A stretch of 9,741 bases of DNA, taken from Actinomycetes bacterium (GTDB lineage: Bacteria; Actinomycetota; Acidimicrobiia; Spongiisociales; UBA5794). Under the pieces are notes generated by a model that saw only the letters and a program-made list of their open reading frames with translations, searched no databases and was not told the origin of the DNA. Shown piece after piece: positions 1 through 6,006 of this stretch (the stretch's first letter is position 1; the number at the start of each line of letters is the position of its first letter). The stretch covers positions 1-9,741 of the forward strand of contig JAMBLL010000199.1 of NCBI GenBank assembly GCA_023336765.1, given 5' to 3'. Both the position numbers and the translations under genes were made by a program.

Positions 1-75
1 ATCGCGATCATCCTCATGATCTATCGCAATCTCCACACGGCTGATGTCGACAAGCTTGATCGGATGAAGGGGTAG
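1..75 (+). CDS. nuoK: NADH-quinone oxidoreductase subunit K, C-terminal end (partial)
   Basis: Only the last 24 codons and the TAG stop are in the window; the reading frame is open from base 1. The visible residues, IAIILMIYRNLHTADVDKLD followed by RMKG, match the usual NuoK C-terminus: the end of the third membrane helix, then a short polar tail with the family pattern YR-x-x-x-x-x-D-x-D and a terminal KG. NuoK is a small membrane subunit of complex I that links the quinone-end subunits to the antiporter-like subunits. The nuoL start lies three bases after the stop, as expected for one operon. The call rests on this short tail plus the perfect K-L-M-N gene order. Confidence 0.9.
   Translation: MAIILMIYRNLHTADVDKLDRMKG
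67..72 (+). promoter_or_regulatory. Ribosome binding site of nuoL
   Basis: AAGGGG lies six bases before the ATG at 79, inside the last codons of nuoK. It supports ATG 79 as the nuoL start, even though this start gives an N-terminal extension before the first core membrane helix. Confidence 0.7.
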
Positions 76-78
76 CGC

Positions 79-2172
79 ATGAACATTCTTGCAACCATCA
101 TCCCTCAGATCATCCTCGCCACTGAGGAGGGCGGCAATACCGAAGAAGCCGCACATGCAATAGTGCCTGGCATCACGAGCGGCGCACTCGTCGAGTGGGC
201 GTGGCTCATCCCTGTTGTCCCTCTGGTCGCTGCGTTCCTGATCGTGTTCGTCGGTAAGAAGTCACCGTTCAAGGGTTGGCTCATGGCTGAACTCTCCATC
301 GGCTTCGTTGCCGTGTACGGGACCGTCCTGTTCGTGCTCAACGCCACCCAGGGCATCGTGTACGAAGGCCAGGTGGAGATCGCCCGAATCGGCGAACTCA
401 CGCTCGAGTGGGGCTGGATGGTCGACGGCCTGTCGATCATGATGTACTTCCTTGTTGGCGTCGTTGGACTCCTTGTGTTCACGTATGCAAAGAGCTACAT
501 GCACGGCGACATCCGCTTCACCTGGTTCTTTGCATCGTTCTCACTGTTCGCCGGTGGCATGCTCGTACTCGTTGCGTCACCGAACATGATCCAGCTGATC
601 GTCGGCTGGGAACTCGTTGGTGTGGCGTCCTATCTGCTGATCGGGCACTACTGGGAGGATCTGACCAACGTCGATGCTGCCAACACGGCGTTCATGGTCA
701 ACAAGGTTGCAGACGCAGGACTGTTCCTCGGGGTCATCATCATGGCCCTGTCCGTTGGATCGTTCCGCTTCAACGATGTGATCGATGTGGTCGTACACGG
801 TGAAGAGGGTGCGTTGAGCCAGTATGCGTTCTGGGCTGGCCTCCTGATCTTCATAGGCGCAATGGGGAAGTCTGCACAGTTCCCGCTCCATGTGTGGCTC
901 CCTGATGCAATGGCTGGCCCGACCCCGGTCTCGGCGCTCATGCACGCCGCAACGATGGTGACAGCGGGTGTGTACCTGCTCGGGAGGCTGTTCCCCTTCT
1001 ACATCGATCCGTCCGGGCTGTTCGGAGGCGATGTTCGCAACATCATCATCGTGATCGGCGGGATAACGCTGTTTCTGATGGGGTTCCTGGCGGTTGTCCA
1101 GGACGATATAAAGAAGGTCCTTGCCTATTCAACGGTGAGCCAGCTTGGTTACATGGTCGCGGCGATGGGTGCCGGTGCATACACCGCAGGCTTGTTCCAC
1201 CTCTTCACACACGCCTTCTTCAAGGCGTTGCTGTTCCTTGCTGCTGGGTCCATCATCCACGCTGTTCATTCGAACAACATGGTCGACATGGGTGGGCTCC
1301 GAAAGAAGATGCCGATCACGTTCTGGACGTTCGTCATGGGCACGCTGGCACTCGTCGGGATCTTCCCCTTCGCAGGATTCTTCTCCAAGGACGAGATCCT
1401 GGCATCGATCCGGTACGCCGGAGAGTCAGGGCAAGAGGTGGCGAACCTCATCCTCTTCCTCGGCATTGCGGGTGCGTTCCTCACAGCCTTCTACATGATG
1501 CGTCTCGTGGCACTCACGTTCTTTGGCACGTACAAGGGCCATGCCAAGCCTCACGAGTCTCCCAAGATGATGGTGTACCCGATGATCGGCCTTGCGTTCT
1601 TCGCACTGACCGCCGGGTGGGTGAATATCCCCGGTGTCTACACAGGGTTCACGACCTGGGTTGCAACCCGCGTGCCGCTCACAGGTATGGGAGACCATCA
1701 TTCTGAGAGTTTCGATTGGACGCTCGTTGCGATTACCTCGGCCGTTGTGGTGACCTCGCTCGTCATCGCGTGGCTGCTGTACGGCAAGGATGCCGACACG
1801 CAGTCAGAGCGCGACCGTTTCCGGATCCCGGGGTTGTGGCCGCTGTTCCAGAACCTCTATTACATCCCGTCGTTCTACATGCGTGCGATCGTGAGACCGA
1901 TCATGGGTCCCATGGCGAACGCTGTCCTTTGGTTCGACATGCACGTGATCGACGCTGTTGTCAACGGGGTCGGCGCGGGATCGGTCGCGTTCGCCCGGGT
2001 GGTCAGGGCGACCGATGAGGACGTTGTGGACACTGTCTACAACGCGACCGCGGCAGCAACCGGAGTTTCGGGAAGTGTGCTGAGGAAGGCCGTCAGCGGT
2101 CGGGTACAGCAGTACGCAGCATTCAGTTTCATCGGCGTTCTTGTGATCGTCGTATTGTTCATAGTTTTCTAG
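79..2172 (+). CDS. nuoL: NADH-quinone oxidoreductase subunit L (complex I antiporter-like subunit)
   Basis: This 697-residue multi-spanning membrane protein is the distal proton-pumping subunit of complex I. It couples NADH:quinone electron transfer to proton export across the cytoplasmic membrane. Family signatures are strong: GWELVGVASYLLIGHYWED carries the essential helix-5 Glu (E178). GKSAQFPLHVWLPDAMAGPT carries K264 and is followed by an SALMHAATMVTAGVYL block with H289. DDIKKVLAYST carries K345/K346, and FPFAGFFSKDEI carries K437. The C-terminal part (from about residue 590) has the patterns of the long lateral helix (ID-x-VVNG, SGRVQQYA) and a last hydrophobic helix at 675-697. It is longer than E. 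coli NuoL (about 613 residues), partly because about 37 residues precede the first core helix. The start is ATG with an upstream AAGGGG. It is the second gene of the visible nuoKLMN block. Confidence 0.97.
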   Translation: MNILATIIPQIILATEEGGNTEEAAHAIVPGITSGALVEWAWLIPVVPLVAAFLIVFVGKKSPFKGWLMAELSIGFVAVYGTVLFVLNATQGIVYEGQVEIARIGELTLEWGWMVDGLSIMMYFLVGVVGLLVFTYAKSYMHGDIRFTWFFASFSLFAGGMLVLVASPNMIQLIVGWELVGVASYLLIGHYWEDLTNVDAANTAFMVNKVADAGLFLGVIIMALSVGSFRFNDVIDVVVHGEEGALSQYAFWAGLLIFIGAMGKSAQFPLHVWLPDAMAGPTPVSALMHAATMVTAGVYLLGRLFPFYIDPSGLFGGDVRNIIIVIGGITLFLMGFLAVVQDDIKKVLAYSTVSQLGYMVAAMGAGAYTAGLFHLFTHAFFKALLFLAAGSIIHAVHSNNMVDMGGLRKKMPITFWTFVMGTLALVGIFPFAGFFSKDEILASIRYAGESGQEVANLILFLGIAGAFLTAFYMMRLVALTFFGTYKGHAKPHESPKMMVYPMIGLAFFALTAGWVNIPGVYTGFTTWVATRVPLTGMGDHHSESFDWTLVAITSAVVVTSLVIAWLLYGKDADTQSERDRFRIPGLWPLFQNLYYIPSFYMRAIVRPIMGPMANAVLWFDMHVIDAVVNGVGAGSVAFARVVRATDEDVVDTVYNATAAATGVSGSVLRKAVSGRVQQYAAFSFIGVLVIVVLFIVF

Positions 2173-2178
2173 GAGGAG
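2171..2178 (+). promoter_or_regulatory. Strong ribosome binding site of nuoM
   Basis: AGGAGGAG overlaps the TAG stop of nuoL (2170-2172) and ends seven bases before the nuoM ATG at 2186. This near-perfect Shine-Dalgarno sequence fixes the nuoM start. It also suggests that ribosomes terminating on nuoL feed nuoM translation. Confidence 0.85.
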
Positions 2179-2185
2179 CTACAAG

Positions 2186-3778
2186 ATGAATTGGTTTGAG
2201 AACGGCTGGGGCCTGAGCCTCATCGTCTTCTTGCCTGTCATCGGCGCGGCAGTGGTTCTCGCGATGCCGAAGGCGAAGGAGGCAGCCATCAAATGGGTTG
2301 CCTTGATATTCGCCCTCGTCACGCTTGCACTGTCGGTCGTATTGGCAGTGCAATTCGACTATTCGGCCGCTGACACGTATCAGTTCGGTACGCCGATAGA
2401 CACACCGTGGATCAGTGCGATCAACGCACATTTCCATATCGCAGTAGATGGGATCTCCCTCCCGATGGTGGTGCTTGCCGCGCTCATCACCGTGTTGGTG
2501 ATCATCTACTCATGGAACCACTGGCCAGAGCCACATAACCCGAAGCTGCTTCTGGCTTTTGTCCTCATCCTCGCAACGGGGATGACGGGGACGTTCGTGG
2601 CACTCGATCTTGTGCTGTTCTTCGTGTTCTTCGAGGTCGTGTTGTTGCCGATGTACTTCATGATCGGGATCTGGGGCGATACGAGCATCAGAACTGTGCC
2701 TGTGTTCGGCTGGAAGATGGAGATGCGTCTCTACGCGTCGCTGAAGTTCTTCGTGTTCACCTTGTTCGGTTCAGCGTTCATGTTGCTGGGTTTCATCGCC
2801 CTCTACTTCAAGTCCGAGGAGTTCCTCGGATATCGCAGCTTCTCGATAGTTGAGTTGTCTGACCTCGGCGCAGCGGGCGTGTTCGTTGGCACCTTCGGAA
2901 TGCTGGTGTTCCTCGGCTTGTTCCTCGGGTTTGCGGTGAAGGTGCCGATGTGGCCGTTGCACACGTGGCTACCAGATGCACATACCGCAGCACCCACGAT
3001 CGGCTCGGTCATCCTTGCAGCGATCCTGCTGAAGCTCGGCACATACGGGTTCATCCGTATTGCCATACCGATCCTCCCCGATGAGGCCTTGCGCTGGGCG
3101 CCGTTCATCGGTGTTCTGGCGGTGATCGGAATCATCTATGGATCGTTCGCGTGCCTCGCCCAGACCGACATGAAGCGCCTGATCGCGTACTCATCTGTCG
3201 GCCACATGGGTTTCGTCATGCTCGGGATCGCAACCATGACGGACGTCGGTATCAACGCGGCGATCATCGGCATGGTCGCCCACGGCCTCATCACAGGCCT
3301 GCTCTTCTTCATTGCTGGCTCCATGTCCCACCGCTACCACACGAGGGATATGAGGCGCATCGGTGGAACGATGGTCAAGATGCCCAAGATGGGTGTGCTC
3401 CTCGGCTTTGCAGCAATGGCGTCGCTCGGCCTGCCAGCTCTTGCTGGCTTCTGGGGCGAGTTCATGGCACTGCTTGCATCGTTCGATCCGAACCCGCTGA
3501 TCGGGGAGACTTCGCTGTTCCGGGGCCTGATGGTCGTCGGTGCTATCGGTACGGTGCTCACGGCAGGCTACATGCTCTACATGCTGCGCAATGTTGACTT
3601 CGGGTCACCATCGGCTGAGTTCGCCGACACGCCTCTCGAGGATGTCGACACGGCCGAGTGGTTGGCCTGGACGCCGCTTGTGCTGTTGACGCTCGCCGTT
3701 GGCATCTTCCCTGGGATCATCTTCAACGCCACGAATGATGCTGTCATCTCGTTGGTCGCAAAGGCTTTCGGAGGCTGA
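2186..3778 (+). CDS. nuoM: NADH-quinone oxidoreductase subunit M (complex I antiporter-like subunit)
   Basis: This 530-residue polytopic membrane protein is the middle antiporter-like subunit of the complex I membrane arm. The conserved charged residues of the proton channel are all visible. E150 lies in LFFVFFEVVLLPMYFMIG, K252 in GFAVKVPMWPLHTWLPDAHT, K283 in ILLKLGTYGFIR, and E425 in LAGFWGEF. The 31-residue gap between K252 and K283 equals that between E. coli NuoM K234 and K265. DMKRLIAYSSVGHMGFV is the usual NuoM helix motif after the first half-channel. Length is normal for the family. It lies 13 bases after nuoL, and its TGA is followed one base later by the nuoN GTG, consistent with a single operon and coupled translation. 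Confidence 0.97.
   Translation: MNWFENGWGLSLIVFLPVIGAAVVLAMPKAKEAAIKWVALIFALVTLALSVVLAVQFDYSAADTYQFGTPIDTPWISAINAHFHIAVDGISLPMVVLAALITVLVIIYSWNHWPEPHNPKLLLAFVLILATGMTGTFVALDLVLFFVFFEVVLLPMYFMIGIWGDTSIRTVPVFGWKMEMRLYASLKFFVFTLFGSAFMLLGFIALYFKSEEFLGYRSFSIVELSDLGAAGVFVGTFGMLVFLGLFLGFAVKVPMWPLHTWLPDAHTAAPTIGSVILAAILLKLGTYGFIRIAIPILPDEALRWAPFIGVLAVIGIIYGSFACLAQTDMKRLIAYSSVGHMGFVMLGIATMTDVGINAAIIGMVAHGLITGLLFFIAGSMSHRYHTRDMRRIGGTMVKMPKMGVLLGFAAMASLGLPALAGFWGEFMALLASFDPNPLIGETSLFRGLMVVGAIGTVLTAGYMLYMLRNVDFGSPSAEFADTPLEDVDTAEWLAWTPLVLLTLAVGIFPGIIFNATNDAVISLVAKAFGG
3770..3774 (+). promoter_or_regulatory. Ribosome binding site of nuoN
   Basis: GGAGG lies within the last codons of nuoM, five bases before GTG 3780. 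It decides the nuoN start in favour of this GTG over an in-frame ATG at 3699, which lies inside nuoM and would add 27 polar residues not typical of NuoN. Confidence 0.75.
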
Positions 3779-3779
3779 C

Positions 3780-5297
3780 GTGTTCGACCTCGACTACCAC
3801 GCGTTGCTTCCAGAGGGCATCCTCGCCATCACGGTGTTGGTGACCCTCGTGGTTGACCTTGTCACGCGCAAGAAGCAACTCGTAGCGGTCACGGCGATCA
3901 TCGGCATGTTCGCCGCCCTCGTACCGGTTGTGACTCTCGCGTTCTGCGACAGCTTGGCGTTCTGTACATCAACTGGAGCCGAACGTGTCTTGTTCGGTGG
4001 GTCATATGTCGTTGATGGGTATTCGCTGATTCTCAAGGGTCTGTTCATATCCGCTGCATTCGTTGTCCTGTTGCTGTCTGTCGGATACCTCGCGTCCGAC
4101 CGGTACTACCAGGGGGAGTACTACTTCCTCCTGGTCGCATCGGCACTCGGTGCGGTCGTCATGGCATCGTCGCGGGACTTCATCACGATGATCGTTGCCC
4201 TCGAACTTGTGACCGGTCCGGCATTCCTGCTCGTTGGATGGCGTAAGGGTGACGAGAAGTCGAACGAGGCTTCGATCAAGTTCTTCATCATTGGTGTGCT
4301 TGCCCTTGCCCTCACGCTCTTCGGAGTGTCGCTGCTCTATGGACTCACCGGTTCCCAGCAGTTCGACGGTATCGCCGCTGCAGCAGCGAGCCTCGAGGAT
4401 GTGCCGCTGTTCATCCTCGGCGTGATCTTCGTGATCATCGGATTCGGTTTCAAGGTTTCCGCGGTCCCGTTCCACCTCTGGACACCTGATACGTACGAGG
4501 GTGCCCCAACGCCTGTGGCAGCGTGGTTGTCTGTTGGCTCAAAGGCAGCCGGGTTTGTGGCTCTTCTGTCGGTCGCGTATCTCGCTCTGCCATCTGTTGC
4601 GAGTATCTGGGGCCCCTTGCTGTGGGTGCTTGCGGTGCTCTCGATGTTCTTCGGAAACCTCGTTGCCATCAAACAGACGAACATCTTGAGACTCCTTGGT
4701 TACTCATCGATCGCCCAGGCAGGGTTCATGCTTGCGCCCTTCGGTGCCTCGGCTGCCTCAGGGGCAGACGAACTCGCAACCCAATTCGCCGCGACCGTGA
4801 CGTACCTTGTCATCTACGCCGTGATGACCCTCGGCGCATTCGCCGTCGTGATTGTCATCGGTTCACGCCTCGGGTCGTACGAACTCAAGGACTGGCGGGG
4901 ACTCAACATGTATGCGCCAGGGTTGTCACTGGGATTGGCAGCCTTCTTCATGTCTCTGGCTGGAATCCCGCCGCTTGCGGGGTGGTTCGCCAAGTTCGCC
5001 ATGTTCAGTGCAACGATCGGTGTGGGCAACTGGTGGGGTTATTCGATAGCCATCATTGCGGCGTTGAACGCTGTCATAGCGTTCGTGTACTACGCAAAGG
5101 TCGTGAAGACCGCCTACTTCGTACCCGTACCCGATGGCGTTGATGTGTCGATGCTCGAGAATGTGCCTGTCGGCGGTCCCATCGGATTCGCGATCGGCCT
5201 TACCGCTTTCGGCGTGATCCTCCTCGGCGTGTATCCAGGGTTCGCAGCCAACCTCGGCGAGTTCACCACCCAGATATTCGCCAGCGCCGGGTTGTAG
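3780..5297 (+). CDS. nuoN: NADH-quinone oxidoreductase subunit N (complex I antiporter-like subunit)
   Basis: With the GTG start this is a 505-residue polytopic membrane protein, normal for NuoN, the antiporter-like subunit nearest the quinone arm. The N-terminus (FDLDYHALLPEGILAITV) matches the usual first helix. Channel residues present are E142 in IVALELVTGPAFLLVGW, K225 in GFKVSAVPFHLWTPDTYEGA, K255 in VGSKAAGFVAL and K405 in GWFAKFAMFSA. The K225-K255 spacing of 30 equals that of E. coli NuoN K217-K247. The LWTPDTYEGAPTPV motif separates it from NuoL and NuoM, which have WLPDA here. It is the last nuo gene. Its stop at 5295-5297 is followed within 11 bases by a hairpin, and the next genes run convergently. 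Confidence 0.96.
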   Translation: MFDLDYHALLPEGILAITVLVTLVVDLVTRKKQLVAVTAIIGMFAALVPVVTLAFCDSLAFCTSTGAERVLFGGSYVVDGYSLILKGLFISAAFVVLLLSVGYLASDRYYQGEYYFLLVASALGAVVMASSRDFITMIVALELVTGPAFLLVGWRKGDEKSNEASIKFFIIGVLALALTLFGVSLLYGLTGSQQFDGIAAAAASLEDVPLFILGVIFVIIGFGFKVSAVPFHLWTPDTYEGAPTPVAAWLSVGSKAAGFVALLSVAYLALPSVASIWGPLLWVLAVLSMFFGNLVAIKQTNILRLLGYSSIAQAGFMLAPFGASAASGADELATQFAATVTYLVIYAVMTLGAFAVVIVIGSRLGSYELKDWRGLNMYAPGLSLGLAAFFMSLAGIPPLAGWFAKFAMFSATIGVGNWWGYSIAIIAALNAVIAFVYYAKVVKTAYFVPVPDGVDVSMLENVPVGGPIGFAIGLTAFGVILLGVYPGFAANLGEFTTQIFASAGL

Positions 5298-5307
5298 AGG
5301 CTCCGGC

Positions 5308-5327
5308 GTCCCCCTTTCAAGGGGGAC
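5308..5327. repeat. Perfect hairpin just after nuoN
   Basis: GTCCCCCTT (5308-5316) and AAGGGGGAC (5319-5327) are exact reverse complements around two bases, so a 7-8 bp GC-rich stem with a small loop is likely. It sits in the 87-base gap between the convergent ends of nuoN and the toxin gene. It could stop or stabilise transcripts from either side. There is no T-run on either strand, so it is not a classical intrinsic terminator. It may instead be part of a dispersed repeat that continues to about 5370. Confidence 0.7.
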
Positions 5328-5333
5328 AGCAGA

Positions 5334-5346
5334 GGGACGTAGTCCC
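5334..5346. repeat. Second small hairpin (GGGAC-GTA-GTCCC)
   Basis: A perfect 5 bp inverted repeat with a 3-base loop lies six bases after the first hairpin. Its right arm (GTCCC) is also the first part of the direct repeat at 5342-5370, so the two hairpins and the direct repeat look like one composite palindromic element. Confidence 0.55.
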
Positions 5347-5370
5347 GATGCAGGGGGATCCGCGATGCGT
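5342..5370 (+). repeat. Direct repeat copy A flanking the toxin-antitoxin operon
   Basis: The copy reads GTCCC, six bases (GATGCA), then GGGGGATCCGCGATGCGT. The last 18 bases match copy B at 5971-5997 at 17 of 18 positions (T versus A at base 14), and both copies begin with GTCCC. The copies lie in the same orientation on either side of the toxin-antitoxin operon. Confidence 0.65.
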
Positions 5371-5384
5371 AGGGTGGCCTCAGG

Positions 5385-5648
5385 TCACCGTGGCCGGTAT
5401 ACGTGTCTACGATGCTGCACACGGTGAATCAGAACGATCTGTTCATCCTCGAAGACCTCGTAGATGATGCGGTAGTCACCGCGGCGGGCGGACCGAAGCC
5501 CTTCGAGTTCACCGACTAGCGGCTTTCCAAGCCGATACGGGTTCTCAACGATGGGCCCGAAGATGGACTCGAGAACAGCATGCCGCACGTTGTCGGGGAG
5601 TTTGTCGAGATGGCGAAGCCCCTCGGGTGTGATCTCGGACTCGTACAC
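5385..5648 (-). CDS. RelE/ParE-family toxin (mRNA interferase-like)
   Basis: This is an 87-residue basic protein with the RelE/ParE fold pattern: an N-terminal strand, the helical region LRHLDKLPDNVRHAVLESIF, then NPYRLGKPL (36-44), LEGLRSARRGDYRIIYEV (48-65) and a C-terminal IHRVQHRRHVYR (74-85). The blocks FGP, NP-x-RLGKPL and SARRGDYR closely resemble mycobacterial RelE, a ribosome-dependent mRNA endonuclease. R55/R56, R60, R80/R81 and Y84 are the likely catalytic or RNA-binding residues by analogy. The start is GTG (5646-5648), seven bases after GAGG (5656-5659), which overlaps the antitoxin stop. The antitoxin gene lies 9 bases upstream, the usual order for this family. The activity is inferred from the family; a ParE-like gyrase poison is a less likely alternative. 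Confidence 0.9.
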   Translation of the reverse strand: MYESEITPEGLRHLDKLPDNVRHAVLESIFGPIVENPYRLGKPLVGELEGLRSARRGDYRIIYEVFEDEQIVLIHRVQHRRHVYRPR

Positions 5649-5655
5649 CTAGCAA

Positions 5656-5659
5656 CCTC
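5656..5659 (-). promoter_or_regulatory. Ribosome binding site of the toxin, overlapping the antitoxin stop
   Basis: On the minus strand TGAGG combines the antitoxin TGA stop (5658-5660) with the GAGG binding site, seven bases before the toxin GTG. This arrangement couples toxin translation to antitoxin translation. It also supports the GTG start, for which no alternative ATG lies nearby. Confidence 0.6.
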
Positions 5660-5912
5660 AGACGTGATCCCTGAGACGCAATCGCTTTCCTTCCTCAGCG
5701 TCCATGCGTGAACGGCGAAGCGACTCCATCAGTTCGTTGTCCATGAGGATGTCGAGGGATTCTTCGAGGGACTCGAGATCGTCAGGACTCAACAAGACGA
5801 ACGATGGTCGTCCGTTGCGAGTGACCAGAATGCGGTCGTGCTGGCGTTCTACTCGATCGGCCAGTTCCGATAGGTGGGCTTTGACTTCAGAGAAGGGCAG
5901 TGTGTCACTCAT
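5658..5912 (-). CDS. Phd/YefM (RelB-like) antitoxin
   Basis: This 84-residue protein has the Phd/YefM antitoxin pattern. The N-terminal half is LPFSEVKAHLSELADRVE (5-22), followed by DRILVTRNGRPSFVLLSPDDLESLEESLDIL (26-56), which forms the dimeric DNA-binding domain in the family. The C-terminal tail (about 57-84) is charged and helix-prone and is expected to wrap around and neutralise the toxin. The ITVTRNGRP-like and ADDLESLEETL-like blocks are close to mycobacterial RelB antitoxins. It is the first gene of the two-gene operon. It has no Shine-Dalgarno site before its ATG but has a promoter immediately upstream, so translation is probably leaderless. Family members repress their own operon, and a dyad in the promoter spacer is a candidate operator. 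Confidence 0.9.
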   Translation of the reverse strand: MSDTLPFSEVKAHLSELADRVERQHDRILVTRNGRPSFVLLSPDDLESLEESLDILMDNELMESLRRSRMDAEEGKRLRLRDHV

Positions 5913-5948
5913 GGAACCCAGTATAGGTCAGAATCTTGACCCGTTCAA
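5913..5948 (-). promoter_or_regulatory. Promoter of the antitoxin-toxin operon, probably leaderless
   Basis: On the minus strand a -35 box TTGAAC (5943-5948) and a -10 box TATACT (5920-5925) are separated by exactly 17 bases. Seven bases (5913-5919) separate the -10 from the antitoxin ATG at 5912, so transcription should start at or next to the A of the start codon. No Shine-Dalgarno sequence fits in this gap. Leaderless transcripts with this geometry are common in actinobacteria. Confidence 0.75.
5926..5941. promoter_or_regulatory. Candidate operator dyad between -35 and -10
   Basis: GGTCA (5926-5930) and TGACC (5937-5941) are inverted arms around six bases and fill 16 of the 17 spacer bases of the toxin-antitoxin promoter. 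A dimeric Phd/YefM antitoxin bound here would block RNA polymerase. The site is inferred from position and symmetry only. Confidence 0.5.
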
Positions 5949-5970
5949 GGAGATGCTGCAGAATCTCGGT

Positions 5971-5997
5971 GTCCCTATCGGGGGATCCGCGAAGCGT
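5971..5997 (+). repeat. Direct repeat copy B flanking the toxin-antitoxin operon
   Basis: The copy reads GTCCC, four bases (TATC), then GGGGGATCCGCGAAGCGT. It matches copy A at 5342-5370, with a two-base shorter centre and one substitution in the conserved 18 bases. It lies in the 94-base gap between the antitoxin start and the end of the HNH gene. Confidence 0.65.
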
Positions 5998-6006
5998 CCT
6001 CAACTA

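Noticed and set aside
3699..3779. Upstream ATG start for nuoN overlapping nuoM by 80 bases
   Set aside because: The extra 27 residues are polar and Ser/Arg-rich, as expected of an out-of-frame reading of nuoM. GTG 3780 has GGAGG five bases upstream and gives a normal NuoN N-terminus.
4002..4475. Minus-strand open frame of 157 codons opposite nuoN
   Set aside because: Its Glu/Arg/His-rich composition mirrors the hydrophobic codons of nuoN. It is an antisense artefact.
4523..5143. Plus-strand open frame of 206 codons inside nuoN
   Set aside because: It is an out-of-frame shadow of nuoN, rich in Arg, Cys and His, with no recognisable motif.
5308..5327. Classical rho-independent terminator for nuoN
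   Set aside because: The stem is strong, but no run of T follows it on either strand, so it is reported as a hairpin or repeat instead.
5342..5997. CRISPR-like or transposon terminal-repeat interpretation of the two repeat copies
   Set aside because: There are only two copies, they are directly rather than inversely oriented, no spacer regularity is seen, and no transposase or cas gene is present.
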